DNA from: Paramicrobacterium fandaimingii
GTDB taxonomy: Bacteria; Actinomycetota; Actinomycetes; Actinomycetales; Microbacteriaceae
Assembly (NCBI RefSeq): GCF_011751745.2
Contig: NZ_CP061170.1
Span: 806,001 to 870,000 of the forward strand
Length of the DNA: 64,000 nt
Direction of reading: 5' to 3'
The position numbers were made by a program, and so were the translations under genes. A model generated the notes under the pieces. It did not search any database and had not been told where the DNA came from. It saw nothing but the letters and a program-made list of their open reading frames with translations. Of this stretch, positions 29,677 through 39,296 are shown one piece after another. Position 1 is the stretch's first letter. The number at the start of each line of letters is the position of its first letter.

Positions 29677-29793
29677 ATGAAGGTCCACCCCAGCGTCAAG
29701 AAGGTCTGCGATCACTGCAAGGTGATCCGTCGTCACGGACGCGTCATGGTGATCTGCAAGAGCAACCCGCGCCACAAGCAGCGCCAGGGCTAG
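29677..29793 (+). CDS. rpmJ: 50S ribosomal protein L36
   Basis: A 38-residue protein beginning [20 protein letters not shown] and ending RHKQRQG. It keeps the zinc ribbon CxxC, then Cys and a final His (C+ type), so it depends on zinc. CGAAGGAAG lies before the ATG. It is easy to miss because it is short, but its place between infA and rpsM is standard. Confidence 0.96.
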   Translation: MKVHPSVKKVCDHCKVIRRHGRVMVICKSNPRHKQRQG

Positions 29794-29946
29794 CAGACGC
29801 GGCTCCGGCCGCGCCACGACAACACAACAGAACAGGCAGTTTCGAGAACTCGGAACAGCGGAAACGCTGAGCGAGGGACACCCAGGGTCGGAGGCTCTGG
29901 CACCGAAACTGCTCCACACCTCCACATACTCCTAGGAGAAGCCACC

Positions 29947-30321
29947 ATGGCACGTCTCGCCGGCGTAGACATTCCCCGCGACAAGCGCGTGGAAGTCGCA
30001 CTGACGTACATCTATGGTGTCGGCCGCACTCGGGCGCTCAAAGCCCTCGCCGACACTGACATCGACGGAAACATTCGCGTCAAGGATCTCACTGACGATC
30101 AGCTGATTACTCTTCGCGACTACGTCGAGAGCAATTTTCAGGTCGAGGGTGACCTTCGCCGCGAGGTGTCCGCTGACATCCGCCGCAAGGTCGAGATCGG
30201 CTCGTACCAGGGCATCCGCCACCGTCGCGGTCTCCCCGTGCACGGACAGCGCACGAAGACCAACGCACGCACCCGCAAGGGCCCGAAGCGCACCGTCGCC
30301 GGCAAGAAGAAGGCTCGCTAG
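29947..30321 (+). CDS. rpsM: 30S ribosomal protein S13
   Basis: S13 lies in the 30S head and contacts the P-site tRNA and the large subunit. The 124-residue product begins [20 protein letters not shown] and has the helix-two-turn-helix segment and the basic tail [11 protein letters not shown] 153-base spacer separates it from rpmJ. TAGGAGAAGCC lies before the ATG. Confidence 0.98.
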   Translation: MARLAGVDIPRDKRVEVALTYIYGVGRTRALKALADTDIDGNIRVKDLTDDQLITLRDYVESNFQVEGDLRREVSADIRRKVEIGSYQGIRHRRGLPVHGQRTKTNARTRKGPKRTVAGKKKAR

Positions 30322-30356
30322 GTCGAGCTTCGCCTTAAGGATTCAGGAGATTACCA

Positions 30357-30755
30357 ATGGCAGCACCCAAGTCGGCCGTCCGCAAGCCGCGTAAGAAAGA
30401 AAAGAAGAACGTCGTTCAGGGCCAGGCCCACATCAAGTCGACGTTCAACAACACGATCGTTTCCGTCACCGACGCTTCTGGCGCCGTCATCAGCTGGGCT
30501 TCGTCCGGTGGCGTGGGCTTCAAGGGCTCGCGCAAGTCGACGCCGTTCGCCGCTCAGATGGCAGCCGAGGCTGCCGCTCGTCAGGCGCAGGAGCACGGCA
30601 TGAAGAAGGTTGACGTCTTCGTCAAGGGACCGGGCTCCGGTCGCGAGACGGCGATCCGTTCACTTCAGGCCGCTGGCCTTGAGGTCGGCTCGATCAACGA
30701 CGTCACGCCGCAGGCGCACAACGGATGCCGTCCGCCCAAGCGTCGCCGCGTCTAA
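30357..30755 (+). CDS. rpsK: 30S ribosomal protein S11
   Basis: S11 forms part of the platform near the E site. The 132-residue product has [19 protein letters not shown] and [17 protein letters not shown] at the C terminus, both invariant features. AGGAGATTACC serves as binding site. Confidence 0.98.
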   Translation: MAAPKSAVRKPRKKEKKNVVQGQAHIKSTFNNTIVSVTDASGAVISWASSGGVGFKGSRKSTPFAAQMAAEAAARQAQEHGMKKVDVFVKGPGSGRETAIRSLQAAGLEVGSINDVTPQAHNGCRPPKRRRV

Positions 30756-30834
30756 GCACTTCACACCCGAGATCGGGCCGGTTCACCCCGGCTCGATTCT
30801 CGCCGGTTAACACAACTCAATATCCCGTCAACGC

Positions 30835-30856
30835 AAGTGTCATATAGCGGACACTT
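30835..30856. promoter_or_regulatory. Inverted repeat before rpoA
   Basis: AAGTGTC (30835-30841) and GACACTT (30850-30856) are perfect inverted repeats with ATATAGCG between them, 18 bases before the rpoA start. The centre is AT-rich and could hold a -10 box (CATATA). An operator, a leader hairpin or chance are all possible. Confidence 0.3.
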
Positions 30857-30874
30857 AGCCGAAAGGAATACATA

Positions 30875-31864
30875 GTGCTTATTGCACAGCGTCCATCGCT
30901 CACCGAGGAGAACATCTCGGAGTTCCGCAGCCGTTTCGTCATCGAGCCGCTTGAGCCCGGCTTCGGTTACACCCTCGGCAACTCGCTTCGTCGCACGCTT
31001 CTGTCGTCGATTCCCGGAGCCGCTGTCACCAGCGTCCGCATCGATGGCGTGCTTCACGAGTTCAGCACCATTCCTGGTGTGAAGGAAGACGTCACCGAGA
31101 TCATCCTCAACGTCAAGGGTCTCGTGGTCTCGAGCGAGCACGACGAGCCGATCACCGCATACTTGCGCAAGACCGGCTCCGGTCAGGTCACTGCCGCTGA
31201 CATCTCGGCGCCGGCCGGTGTCGAGGTGCACAACCCCGAGCTCGTCATCGCCACGCTGAACGAAGAGGCGAAGTTCGAGCTCGAGCTCACCATCGAGCGC
31301 GGTCGCGGCTACGTCTCGGCAACGCAGAACCGCAACGAGTTCTCCGAGGCCGGCCAGATTCCGGTCGACTCGATCTACTCGCCCGTTCTCAAGGTCACTT
31401 ACCGCGTCGAGGCGACGCGTGCTGGTGAGCGCACTGACTTCGACCGTCTCGTCGTTGACGTCGAGACCAAGCAGGCAATCACGCCGCGCGACGCGATCGC
31501 TTCCGCCGGAAGCACGCTCGTTGAGCTGTTCGGCCTCGCGAAGGAGCTCAACAACCAGGCAGAGGGAATCGAGCTCGGGGCAGCGCCCGCCGAGACGGTG
31601 CTCTCGAGCGAGCTGTCGGTTCCGATCGAAGACCTCGACCTCTCGGTCCGTTCGTACAACTGCCTCAAGCGCGAGGGAATCAACACGGTTTCCGAGCTTG
31701 TCGCCCTCAGCGAGACGCAGCTCATGAACATCCGCAACTTCGGTCAGAAGTCGGTGGACGAGGTTCGTGACAAGCTCGTCGAGATGGGGCTGTCGCTCAA
31801 GGACTCGGTTCCCGGGTTCGACGGCGCACACTTCTACTCGGGCTACGAAGACGAGAACAACTGA
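30875..31864 (+). CDS. rpoA: RNA polymerase alpha subunit
   Basis: Alpha dimerises to nucleate RNA polymerase and its C-terminal domain binds UP elements and activators. The 329-residue product has the N-terminal assembly domain ([20 protein letters not shown]) and the C-terminal domain (about 250-315, with [19 protein letters not shown] and [13 protein letters not shown]). It starts at GTG 30875 behind CCGAAAGGAATAC. Confidence 0.98.
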   Translation: MLIAQRPSLTEENISEFRSRFVIEPLEPGFGYTLGNSLRRTLLSSIPGAAVTSVRIDGVLHEFSTIPGVKEDVTEIILNVKGLVVSSEHDEPITAYLRKTGSGQVTAADISAPAGVEVHNPELVIATLNEEAKFELELTIERGRGYVSATQNRNEFSEAGQIPVDSIYSPVLKVTYRVEATRAGERTDFDRLVVDVETKQAITPRDAIASAGSTLVELFGLAKELNNQAEGIELGAAPAETVLSSELSVPIEDLDLSVRSYNCLKREGINTVSELVALSETQLMNIRNFGQKSVDEVRDKLVEMGLSLKDSVPGFDGAHFYSGYEDENN

Positions 31865-31910
31865 CGGTCCGTCGTAAGACAGTCCGAGATCAATCTGGAG
31901 AAACACGACA

Positions 31911-32492
31911 ATGCCTAAGCCCACCAAGGGACCCCGCCTCGGAGGCAGCGCAGCGCACCAGCGCCTGATGCTCGCCAACCTTTCGGCGGCCCTGTTCACC
32001 CACAAGAGCATCACGACGACGGAGACCAAGGCCAAGCGTCTTCGTCCGTTCGCCGAGCGTCTCGTCACGTTCGCCAAGCGCGGTGACCTGCACTCGCGTC
32101 GTCGCGTGCTGTCGACGATCGGTGACAAGAGCGTTGTGCACGAGCTGTTCACGCAGATCGCGCCGCTCGTCGCCGAGCGCGAAGGCGGCTACACCCGCAT
32201 CACGAAGATCGGCAACCGCAAGGGCGACAACGCTCCGATGGCCGTGATTGAGCTCGTACTCGAGCCCGTCACGCCGAAGGCGAAGCCTGCCAAGAAGGCT
32301 GCCGCTGCGAAGGCTGAAGAGCCCGTCGACGAGGCGGCAGACGAGGCAGAGGTCGAGGAGGCTCCTGCAGAGGAGACCGCCGAGGCACCGGCCGACGAGG
32401 CCGCTGAGGAGTCGACCGAGGCTGCAGCCGACGAGGCTCCCGCCGAAGACGCAGCTGACGACAAGGCAGAGTCCGAGGACGACGCCAAGTAA
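31911..32492 (+). CDS. rplQ: 50S ribosomal protein L17 with acidic C-terminal tail
   Basis: L17 lies near the tunnel exit. The 193-residue product has the normal core in about 1-123 ([40 protein letters not shown]). After it comes a tail of about 70 residues rich in Ala, Glu and Asp with a Lys/Ala-rich joint. Acidic tails of this type occur in actinobacterial L17 and are expected to be flexible. truA usually follows; here it lies 10 kb further on. Confidence 0.96.
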   Translation: MPKPTKGPRLGGSAAHQRLMLANLSAALFTHKSITTTETKAKRLRPFAERLVTFAKRGDLHSRRRVLSTIGDKSVVHELFTQIAPLVAEREGGYTRITKIGNRKGDNAPMAVIELVLEPVTPKAKPAKKAAAAKAEEPVDEAADEAEVEEAPAEETAEAPADEAAEESTEAAADEAPAEDAADDKAESEDDAK

Positions 32493-32508
32493 GCAGCACT
32501 CGCTTTCA

Positions 32509-32552
32509 CGATGCCCTCACAGCCTGTTGGTTGTGGGGGCATCGTGTATTTT
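32509..32552 (+). terminator. Terminator of the alpha operon
   Basis: A 13-bp stem (32509-32521 with 32532-32544, one G-T pair) is followed by TGTATTTTG, an intrinsic terminator straight after rplQ. Confidence 0.8.
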
Positions 32553-32660
32553 GCGCAGTCCCCGGGCACGCTCACCAATTCCCGCGCAATGACGCGGAAG
32601 ATCACGGTGAAAGATGGTAATTTTCTTCGAGAAAGACTAGAACATAGCTTCGATGATTGG

Positions 32661-32666
32661 TATGAT
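32661..32666 (+). promoter_or_regulatory. Leaderless -10 box of the first DUF222-HNH gene
   Basis: TATGAT, five of six bases of the consensus, lies exactly 12 bases before the ATG at 32673. This fixes the start there rather than at several upstream in-frame codons and predicts a leaderless mRNA. Confidence 0.55.
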
Positions 32667-32672
32667 TGTGTC

Positions 32673-34178
32673 ATGTTTGAACCGAAGGCGTGTGGGGGTC
32701 GGGTTGGTCCGATTCCGATGGGTGATGAGGCCCGCGGTGAGGTAGCTTTGCGTCCGTTTTTCATGGTTCATGACTACGTGTATCTCGATGATGAGATGCA
32801 TGCTCCGATTGTGGAGACGAGTGACACGGCGGCGTTGGCGTTGGAGGAGTTGGAGCGGGAACAGGAGAGGTTGCTGGGTCAGCAGGCGGTGGTGGCCGAG
32901 AAGCTTGAGGCGGCCCGGGTGGCGTTCCGCAATCAACGGGACGCGATTCTCGTGCACGGGTCCTCCACGGCGCTGGAGGATGATGAGGCTTTGCGTCGGG
33001 CGTTCAGTGCGGAGGTGGCGACGCGTTTGCATGTGACGGATCGCACGGCGTCGAACATGGTTGAAGAGGCGAAGACTGTGATCAATGATCTTCCCGAGTT
33101 GGCGGATGCGTGGCGTGTGGGTTGGGTGTCGCAGCAGCACGTTCGTGCTGCCGCTCATCAGGCGTGGGATGTTCCGAAAGAGGCCCGGCTCGCCTTCGAT
33201 TCCGCGATCACGCCGAAGGCGCGCACGCAGACGTCGACACGGTTTCAGCAGACGGCCCGGAAGCTTCGTGAGAGGCTGCATCCTGAGACGATCCAGGAGC
33301 GCACGAAGCAGGCGTTCGCAGAACGTCGCGTTGATGTGTGTGAAGAGAATGACGGGATGGCGAGCATCACCCTGACGCATTCCGCCGATGTGGTCCTCTC
33401 CATCGATGCCAGTGCCCGTGCGTTGGCGAAGCGACGCATGGGGGAAACCCCGGGCGAGCAGCGCACGTTGACGCAGTTGCGTGCCGACATCACGGCCGAG
33501 GCACTCCTCTCCCAGCTCGGCGCAGAAACGCTGCGCATCGGCACCTTCAACGACGGGGTCGAACACGAAACGGTTGAGCCCGAAACTGACGCTGACGCTG
33601 AGCCTGAGGGTGATGAGACCGAGCGTGCCGAGCCTGAAGCGGCGGAGCCCGAGGGTGCACCGTCAGATGAGGCGACAGCGCTGTCGGGTTTGACGGCGGC
33701 ACAGTTGGCGGCGATGCGTCCCGGTGTGGTGATCACGGTTCCCGCCGAGACACTCTTCGGTAACGGTGACGAACCTGCATCGCTGGGCGGATACGGCCCC
33801 ATCGATCTCGACTTGGCGAGAGACATCATCTGCCAGGCGTCACGTTTTCACCGGGTGCTGACCAGCCCGGTTGATGGGTCAACGGTTGCGATCGATCCGA
33901 CCAAGTACCGGTTGAGTGAGCAGGTGAAGCGGCTGATTCGCACGAGAGACGGAACCTGCGGGTTCCCCGGCTGCGATGTTCCCGCCCAACGCTGCGACAT
34001 CGACCATGTCGTCGCGTGGGCAGACGGCGGACGAAGCACGCCCGAAAACCTCATGAGCCTCTGTCGCCGACACCACACACTGAAACACTCGACACGCTGG
34101 CGATCAGAAGCACAACCAGACGGCAGCCTGCTCTGGACATCACCAACCGGTGCCCAACACTCAGTGCAACGAGAATAG
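32673..34178 (+). CDS. DUF222 / 13E12-repeat family protein with HNH endonuclease domain
   Basis: A 501-residue protein. The N-terminal half (about 40-290) is the helical DUF222 region. An acidic low-complexity linker (about 295-345, Glu/Pro/Ala/Asp) follows. The C-terminal HNH domain (about 430-490) has TCGFPGCDVPAQRCDIDHVV, with His445, and LCRRHHTLKH; the Cys pairs suggest zinc binding. DUF222-HNH genes are multicopy in actinobacteria and act like selfish or recombination-linked elements; their substrate is unknown. Codon use and composition differ from rplQ. It starts the insertion that separates rplQ from truA. Confidence 0.85.
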   Translation: MFEPKACGGRVGPIPMGDEARGEVALRPFFMVHDYVYLDDEMHAPIVETSDTAALALEELEREQERLLGQQAVVAEKLEAARVAFRNQRDAILVHGSSTALEDDEALRRAFSAEVATRLHVTDRTASNMVEEAKTVINDLPELADAWRVGWVSQQHVRAAAHQAWDVPKEARLAFDSAITPKARTQTSTRFQQTARKLRERLHPETIQERTKQAFAERRVDVCEENDGMASITLTHSADVVLSIDASARALAKRRMGETPGEQRTLTQLRADITAEALLSQLGAETLRIGTFNDGVEHETVEPETDADAEPEGDETERAEPEAAEPEGAPSDEATALSGLTAAQLAAMRPGVVITVPAETLFGNGDEPASLGGYGPIDLDLARDIICQASRFHRVLTSPVDGSTVAIDPTKYRLSEQVKRLIRTRDGTCGFPGCDVPAQRCDIDHVVAWADGGRSTPENLMSLCRRHHTLKHSTRWRSEAQPDGSLLWTSPTGAQHSVQRE

Positions 34179-34229
34179 TCAAAGCTGTGCATGTCGAACG
34201 CTCTCGCCCCTGAATGGGCTAGATCTGCT

Positions 34230-34235
34230 TAGACT
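34230..34235 (+). promoter_or_regulatory. Candidate leaderless -10 box of the S9 peptidase gene
   Basis: TAGACT lies exactly 12 bases before the ATG at 34242; no Shine-Dalgarno sequence is seen. Confidence 0.45.
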
Positions 34236-34241
34236 CGGACG

Positions 34242-36275
34242 ATGAGCGCTTCATCGATTGCCGAACTTCTGGACGCCACACGAATGAACGGGCTCACCGC
34301 CACCCGCGCTGGCCGGCTCATTGCATCGGCCACAGCTCTGGGCGCCGAGGGCAATTCCTACGTGTCGAGTCTCGTTGAACTTGGCGACACCGGAGCGATG
34401 CCGCTGACACGTGGTGAAACGTCAGCATCCTCGCCCGCGATCACCGACGACGGGCACGTTCTCTTTGTCTCGAAGCGCATTGGCGAGGACGGTTCCGAGG
34501 CGAAGGATGGCTCGCTGTGGAGCCTGCCGCCGCGCGGCGAAGCACGCCAACTTGCGTCCCGACCCGGGGGCTTCGGCCCGCTGCGCACGGCGGGCGGCGT
34601 CGTCGTCGCCCAGCTTGACGTGCACTCGCAGGCGACATCGGAGAAAGAGCACGCAGAACTGACGAAGAAGCGCATCGATGCAAAAGTCTCGGCAACGCTG
34701 CACTCCGGTTTTCCTACTCGCTACTGGGACAGTGACCTCGGACCCGCGCGCTCGGTGCTCGCGAAGGCTCAGCTACCCGGCGACCTTGACGAAGCAACCG
34801 TGCGTCCGGCCCCCACCTCAGAGACGGAAGGCGAGTCGGCGCGGCAGGTTCTCACGTTCGACTATGCGGAGATGCCCGAGGGGCGCCTGCTCGATTGGGA
34901 CCTCTCCGACGATGGCGCGTTTGCTCTCGTCGTGATGCAGACAAGCGTTCCGAATATTCTCGAGTCTGAAAAGCTGTGGCGCGTTGACCTGCGGGGCGGT
35001 GAGCCGACTCTGCTGATCGATGCAGATCCCGCCGATCTCGAAAGCGTCGAGGGTGGGATCATCTCGCCCGACGGCACGCGCGCCGTGATCGGACGGATGA
35101 CAAACTGGCGTTCAACGCAGAGCATGGGCGCTCGCCTGCAGGTGCTCAATCTTGAGACAAAGACAGTGACGGAGCTATGGCCCGAGTTCGACTTCTGGGC
35201 AGACCCGGTGTGGCTCGACGACGCGACGATCGCCGCGGCGAGCGATGATGCCGGGCGAGGTTCCGTGTGGATCGGCAGCCTTGACGACGCCAAGCCAAAG
35301 CGGCTTGCCGGCGGACTAGAGCAGAACCTCGTGTTCAGCAGCCTCGCCGTGCAGGGGAGCAGGCTCGTTGCCTCCGCATCGGGCATTGACGTGGCACCGC
35401 ATCCGGTCGCCATCGACCCGGCATCCGGAGTCGTCACGGCTCTGCCGAACCCGGCAACCGTGCTCGAGGCACCAGGCACACTCCGCGAGGTGACGGCGAC
35501 CGCTGAAGACGGCGCAACGGTGCGCGCCTGGCTGCGCCTGCCGAGCGGTGACGGGCCGCATCCTCTTGTCGTCTTCGCGCACGGCGGCCCGTGGGGCTCG
35601 TGGAACGCGTGGACGTATCGGTGGAACCCGAACCCCTTCGTCGCCGCCGGCTATGCAGTGCTCTTGCCTGACCCGGCGATCTCGACGGGGTACGGCCAGC
35701 ACATGATCGACCGTGGGCAGCACCAGCTGGGCGGTGCACCGTTTTCAGACATCATGGCGCTCACGGACGCTGCGATTGCACGCGACGACATCAATGCCAG
35801 CCGCACGGCGCTCGCCGGCGGGAGCTACGGCGGCTACATGGCGAACTGGGTGGCGGGGCAGACGGGGGAGCGCTTTCGGTGCATCGTGACGCATGCGTCG
35901 CTGTGGGACACGGAGGCGATGGGCTCGACGACGGACAACTCGGGGTGGGACGAGCCGATGCGCGCGCAGCACGAGCTGTACTCGCCGCACGCCCACGTTG
36001 CCGACATTCGCGTGCCCATGCTCGTGATCCATGGAGACAAGGACTACCGTGTGCCGATCGCCCAGGGGCAGAAACTCTGGTACGACCTGCTGACGAAGTC
36101 GGCGACGCCGCTCGACTCCAACGGGCAGACCCAGCACCGTTACCTGTATTTCCCCGACGAGGGGCACTGGATTCTCGGCCGGGGCAACGCGCAGGTCTGG
36201 TACGAGACGTTTCTGGCATTTCTCGACACGCACGTGCGCTCGGAGCAGAGCGAACGTCAGGCGACGTTGGGCTGA
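34242..36275 (+). CDS. S9-family (prolyl oligopeptidase-type) peptidase
   Basis: A 677-residue serine peptidase, probably cytoplasmic since no signal peptide is seen. The N-terminal part (to about 400) is a beta-propeller that filters substrates; the C-terminal alpha/beta-hydrolase domain holds the triad: Ser528 in GGSYGGYMANW, Asp601 in HGDKDYRVP and His642 in DEGHWI. Family members cleave short peptides and, as acylaminoacyl peptidases, blocked ones. The exact substrate is not evident. It lies in the rplQ-truA insert as a single gene. Confidence 0.9.
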   Translation: MSASSIAELLDATRMNGLTATRAGRLIASATALGAEGNSYVSSLVELGDTGAMPLTRGETSASSPAITDDGHVLFVSKRIGEDGSEAKDGSLWSLPPRGEARQLASRPGGFGPLRTAGGVVVAQLDVHSQATSEKEHAELTKKRIDAKVSATLHSGFPTRYWDSDLGPARSVLAKAQLPGDLDEATVRPAPTSETEGESARQVLTFDYAEMPEGRLLDWDLSDDGAFALVVMQTSVPNILESEKLWRVDLRGGEPTLLIDADPADLESVEGGIISPDGTRAVIGRMTNWRSTQSMGARLQVLNLETKTVTELWPEFDFWADPVWLDDATIAAASDDAGRGSVWIGSLDDAKPKRLAGGLEQNLVFSSLAVQGSRLVASASGIDVAPHPVAIDPASGVVTALPNPATVLEAPGTLREVTATAEDGATVRAWLRLPSGDGPHPLVVFAHGGPWGSWNAWTYRWNPNPFVAAGYAVLLPDPAISTGYGQHMIDRGQHQLGGAPFSDIMALTDAAIARDDINASRTALAGGSYGGYMANWVAGQTGERFRCIVTHASLWDTEAMGSTTDNSGWDEPMRAQHELYSPHAHVADIRVPMLVIHGDKDYRVPIAQGQKLWYDLLTKSATPLDSNGQTQHRYLYFPDEGHWILGRGNAQVWYETFLAFLDTHVRSEQSERQATLG

Positions 36276-36285
36276 CGCGAACCGT

Positions 36286-36291
36286 TAAACT
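36286..36291 (+). promoter_or_regulatory. Candidate leaderless -10 box of the GNAT gene
   Basis: TAAACT lies exactly 12 bases before the ATG at 36298, within the 22-base gap after the peptidase gene. Confidence 0.45.
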
Positions 36292-36297
36292 AGACGC

Positions 36298-37338
36298 ATG
36301 ACCGTCACACGCACTGCCCTCCGTGATCGCGTCGCAGCGCCGGAGCTCGCGCTCCCGCAGCATCCTGATATCGCCCGCTGGAGGCCGGCGACGCTCGACG
36401 ACCTCGACGCGATGATGGTGCTGATGGATGCCGCGGATCACCTCGATCACCCGGCATCGACAACGACGCGCGCCCAGGTGGAGAATGCGCTGAAGTCGTC
36501 TGAGCTGATCATGGCCACTGACACGCTCGTCGGCGAGAGCGCCGCGGGCGTGCTGATCGCCGCGGGGGTTGTCGCCGAGGCACAGGCGAAGTCGACGCGG
36601 GTTCAGGTGTATCTCGAGGGCACAGTGCACCCGGCATGGCGCGGACGAGGCATCGGGCGCGAGCTGCTTGCCTGGCAGCGCGACAGGGCGCTGCAGCTGC
36701 TGGCGCGGTCGCCGCACGCTCTTCCCGGCTGGATCATGGTCGATCAGGAGCACGGCAACATCGCGGGCCAGCACCTCAGCGAGCGCGCGGGTTTCACACT
36801 CACACGCTACTTCACCGAGATGGAGCGGAGGCTGTCCGACCCCGTCGAGATCGTCGAGCCGCTTGCCGACGTGCGCATTGTGCCGCTCGACGACGAGCTC
36901 GTCGAGTCGTCGCGTCTCGCTCGCAATGACGCATTTCGCGATCACTGGGGCAGTCAGCCCACGACGCAGGAGCGCTGGGAGCACCTGACGTCGTCTCCGG
37001 AGTTTCGCAAAGACCTCAGCCGAGTCGCGATCGAGAAGACGGATGCCGGTGAGCCCCGTGTCGTCGCGTTTGCCCTCGTCTCGGTGAACAAGCGCGATTG
37101 GGAGGCCGCGGGGTATTCAAAGGCATACATCGAGTACATCGGCGTCGTGCGCGACCATCGCGGTGAGAAGCTCGCCCCGGCGATCATCACTGCCGCGCTG
37201 CAGAGCCTGCGCGACGCGGGCATCGAGCGCGCAACCCTCGACGTCGATTCCGAGAGCCCGACGGGGGCCAACACGCTCTACGAGCGCATGGGCTTCGTCG
37301 CAGGCGACCGTGGGTATTCGTACGTGCTCGAGGTGTAG
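36298..37338 (+). CDS. GNAT-family acetyltransferase with two GNAT domains
   Basis: A 346-residue protein made of two GNAT folds. The first (about 25-175) has the acetyl-CoA signature VHPAWRGRGIGRELLAW; the second (about 190-345) has VVRDHRGEKLAPAIITAALQ and ends GFVAGDRGYSYVLEV. Tandem GNAT proteins of this size include mycothiol synthase and drug acetyltransferases. The pattern does not settle the substrate. It ends tail-to-tail, 15 bases from the acyltransferase gene. Confidence 0.8.
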   Translation: MTVTRTALRDRVAAPELALPQHPDIARWRPATLDDLDAMMVLMDAADHLDHPASTTTRAQVENALKSSELIMATDTLVGESAAGVLIAAGVVAEAQAKSTRVQVYLEGTVHPAWRGRGIGRELLAWQRDRALQLLARSPHALPGWIMVDQEHGNIAGQHLSERAGFTLTRYFTEMERRLSDPVEIVEPLADVRIVPLDDELVESSRLARNDAFRDHWGSQPTTQERWEHLTSSPEFRKDLSRVAIEKTDAGEPRVVAFALVSVNKRDWEAAGYSKAYIEYIGVVRDHRGEKLAPAIITAALQSLRDAGIERATLDVDSESPTGANTLYERMGFVAGDRGYSYVLEV

Positions 37339-37353
37339 CCAGGCGGATGCCGC

Positions 37354-39222
37354 TCAGCGCACGACCGGCAGGTTATAGCCGTACTGCTCCGTCACGGCGG
37401 GCGGCAGATCGGCGAGCACCTGCAGAGAGCGCATGATCGCCTCGGCATAGACGGTTCCGCCCTCGTAGCCGGGGTGGATGTGGTCTGCCGCGAGCAGTTC
37501 GTCTGCACGGGGGTCGATGGCGTCGCGCCAGTCGGCGATCACCGACGTGCGGCGGGCCGCGGCGAATGAGTCGAGCTCGGTGTTGACGCCGGCAATCCAG
37601 TCGCGCGGCGCGTAGGCGTTGACGAGTATCAGGTGCCGGTCCGCCCCGATGACGTCAACGATCTCGTCGAGAGTCGATTCGTTGACAGGGCCGTTCGTGC
37701 CAAGGCCGATGATCACGGTGCTGCGCAGCCGTCCCTGCTGCTCCAGATCTTCCAGAATGCCGGGCGCCGTATACATCGATCGCGAAACCGACGCATCAAT
37801 GTCGATACCGGGCAGTGAATCTTCGAGCGCTGGTGCCGCGGCTAACATCACGGAGTCTCCGACCGCTGTGATGTTCTCGCCCGTGACTGCCGACTGCGCC
37901 GGCTTCGTTGGTTTCGGATCCTTCGCTTTCGTCTGCGACGACTTCTGCGCGTTGGCGATCAGCTGCTCCACAGAAGACGATTGCGGGGCAACGGCCATGG
38001 CGGTGCCCGTCGAACCGACGAGCACGAGGGCGACGGCGATGATTCCGATTGAGATTGCTGCCCGGGGCACGCTTGTGCGAAAAGCTCGGCCGAGCGTGCG
38101 TGCGCAGTTGCGAAAGCCGCGGGTGCGCATGGGCGTCTCGACAAAGCGGAATGACAGTTCGGAGGCCGCAAGAGTGATGACGATGGCGATGAGCGATGCG
38201 GTGACGGGTGGTGCCTGCGTCGCTGTCGAGCCGCTCATCGCGAGCGTCAGAGTGAAAATGGGCCAGTGCCAGAGATACACGCCGTACGAGCGGCGCCCCA
38301 GCCAGCGCAGGGCACCGGCATCAAGCCGAGAGCCGAGCACAGAGCCGGGCCTGATCGCCGCGGTAATCACGATCACCGTCAGCAGCGACGCGAGCGCGAG
38401 ACCTCCGCGATAGGTGGCGTCATCGCCGTCCCCGAGCGCGAACGCCAGCACCATCACCCCGATCAGCGCGATCGCGCCGACGACGTCGAAAAGCGTGCGG
38501 ATCACCGGGCCGTTGCGCTTGGGCAGTCCAGCCCCGAGACGTCCCTCGAGCAGTACGGCGAGTGCGGCACCGATCAGCAGGCCGAATGCGTGAGTGTCTG
38601 TGCCGTAGTAGACGCGCGTCGCATCTGCTCCCGGGGCGAAAAGGCGGGCCATCCAGAGCGCAGAGGCGATGGATGCCGCCACAAGAACGCCCGCGCGCAG
38701 CCACCGTGATGGTAGAAGCAGCAGCGCCAACAGAAGCAGGGGCCAGACGATGTAGAACTGCTCCTCGACCGCGAGGGACCACAGTGTGCGGAACATCTCG
38801 GGGGAGAGCGCGTCAAAGTATGAACCCCCGGTCGCAATCTCCACCCAGTTGTAGCTGAACGTCGAGGCGCCGAGAATTTGTCGACCGATGCGCACCAGCA
38901 CATCGCCGCCGATGACGAGCGCGGCGGTCGTCGAGGCAGTGACAACGAGGATCAGAGCGGGGAGGATGCGGCGGGCGCGCCGTGTCCAGAAGTCGCGAAG
39001 ATTGATGCGGCCCTGCGTGTGGCGCTCCCGCATGAGCAGGCTCGTGATGAGAAAACCCGAGATGACGAAGAACACGTCAACCCCGATGAAGCCGCCGGGA
39101 AGCGCCCCGGGAAACAGGTGGTAGACGAGCACCCCCGCCACGGCAAGCGCGCGCAGCCCGTCCAGGCCCGCATAGCGAATGCGGGTGGCGGGCTGCGGGA
39201 GGGTAGAAGCTGTTGTCACCAT
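37354..39222 (-). CDS. Membrane acyltransferase (AT3) fused to an SGNH-like domain
   Basis: A 622-residue two-domain protein. The N-terminal part (about 15-390) is a polytopic acyltransferase-3 domain with GLRALAVAGVLVYHLFPGA and GFIGVDVFFVISGFLITSLL. The C-terminal extracellular part (about 440-610) is SGNH hydrolase-like: GDSVMLA, GLGTNG and DHIHPG. This is the OatA-type design, which moves acetyl groups to cell-wall peptidoglycan or polysaccharides and can confer lysozyme resistance. The exact acceptor is unknown. Confidence 0.88.
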   Translation of the reverse strand: MVTTASTLPQPATRIRYAGLDGLRALAVAGVLVYHLFPGALPGGFIGVDVFFVISGFLITSLLMRERHTQGRINLRDFWTRRARRILPALILVVTASTTAALVIGGDVLVRIGRQILGASTFSYNWVEIATGGSYFDALSPEMFRTLWSLAVEEQFYIVWPLLLLALLLLPSRWLRAGVLVAASIASALWMARLFAPGADATRVYYGTDTHAFGLLIGAALAVLLEGRLGAGLPKRNGPVIRTLFDVVGAIALIGVMVLAFALGDGDDATYRGGLALASLLTVIVITAAIRPGSVLGSRLDAGALRWLGRRSYGVYLWHWPIFTLTLAMSGSTATQAPPVTASLIAIVITLAASELSFRFVETPMRTRGFRNCARTLGRAFRTSVPRAAISIGIIAVALVLVGSTGTAMAVAPQSSSVEQLIANAQKSSQTKAKDPKPTKPAQSAVTGENITAVGDSVMLAAAPALEDSLPGIDIDASVSRSMYTAPGILEDLEQQGRLRSTVIIGLGTNGPVNESTLDEIVDVIGADRHLILVNAYAPRDWIAGVNTELDSFAAARRTSVIADWRDAIDPRADELLAADHIHPGYEGGTVYAEAIMRSLQVLADLPPAVTEQYGYNLPVVR

Positions 39223-39284
39223 GGAACCGATCGAGGATAACGCGTCAGAGTGAATGGTGCATGAGAGCAGCCGCCCCGATGCTC

Positions 39285-39290
39285 TAGCCT
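39285..39290 (+). promoter_or_regulatory. Candidate leaderless -10 box of the APH-like gene
   Basis: TAGCCT lies exactly 12 bases before the ATG at 39297; no Shine-Dalgarno sequence is visible. Confidence 0.4.
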
Positions 39291-39296
39291 GATGCG

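Noticed and set aside
30761..32152. Open frame of 463 codons antisense to rpoA and rplQ
   Set aside because: It overlaps two certain genes and has no supporting motif.
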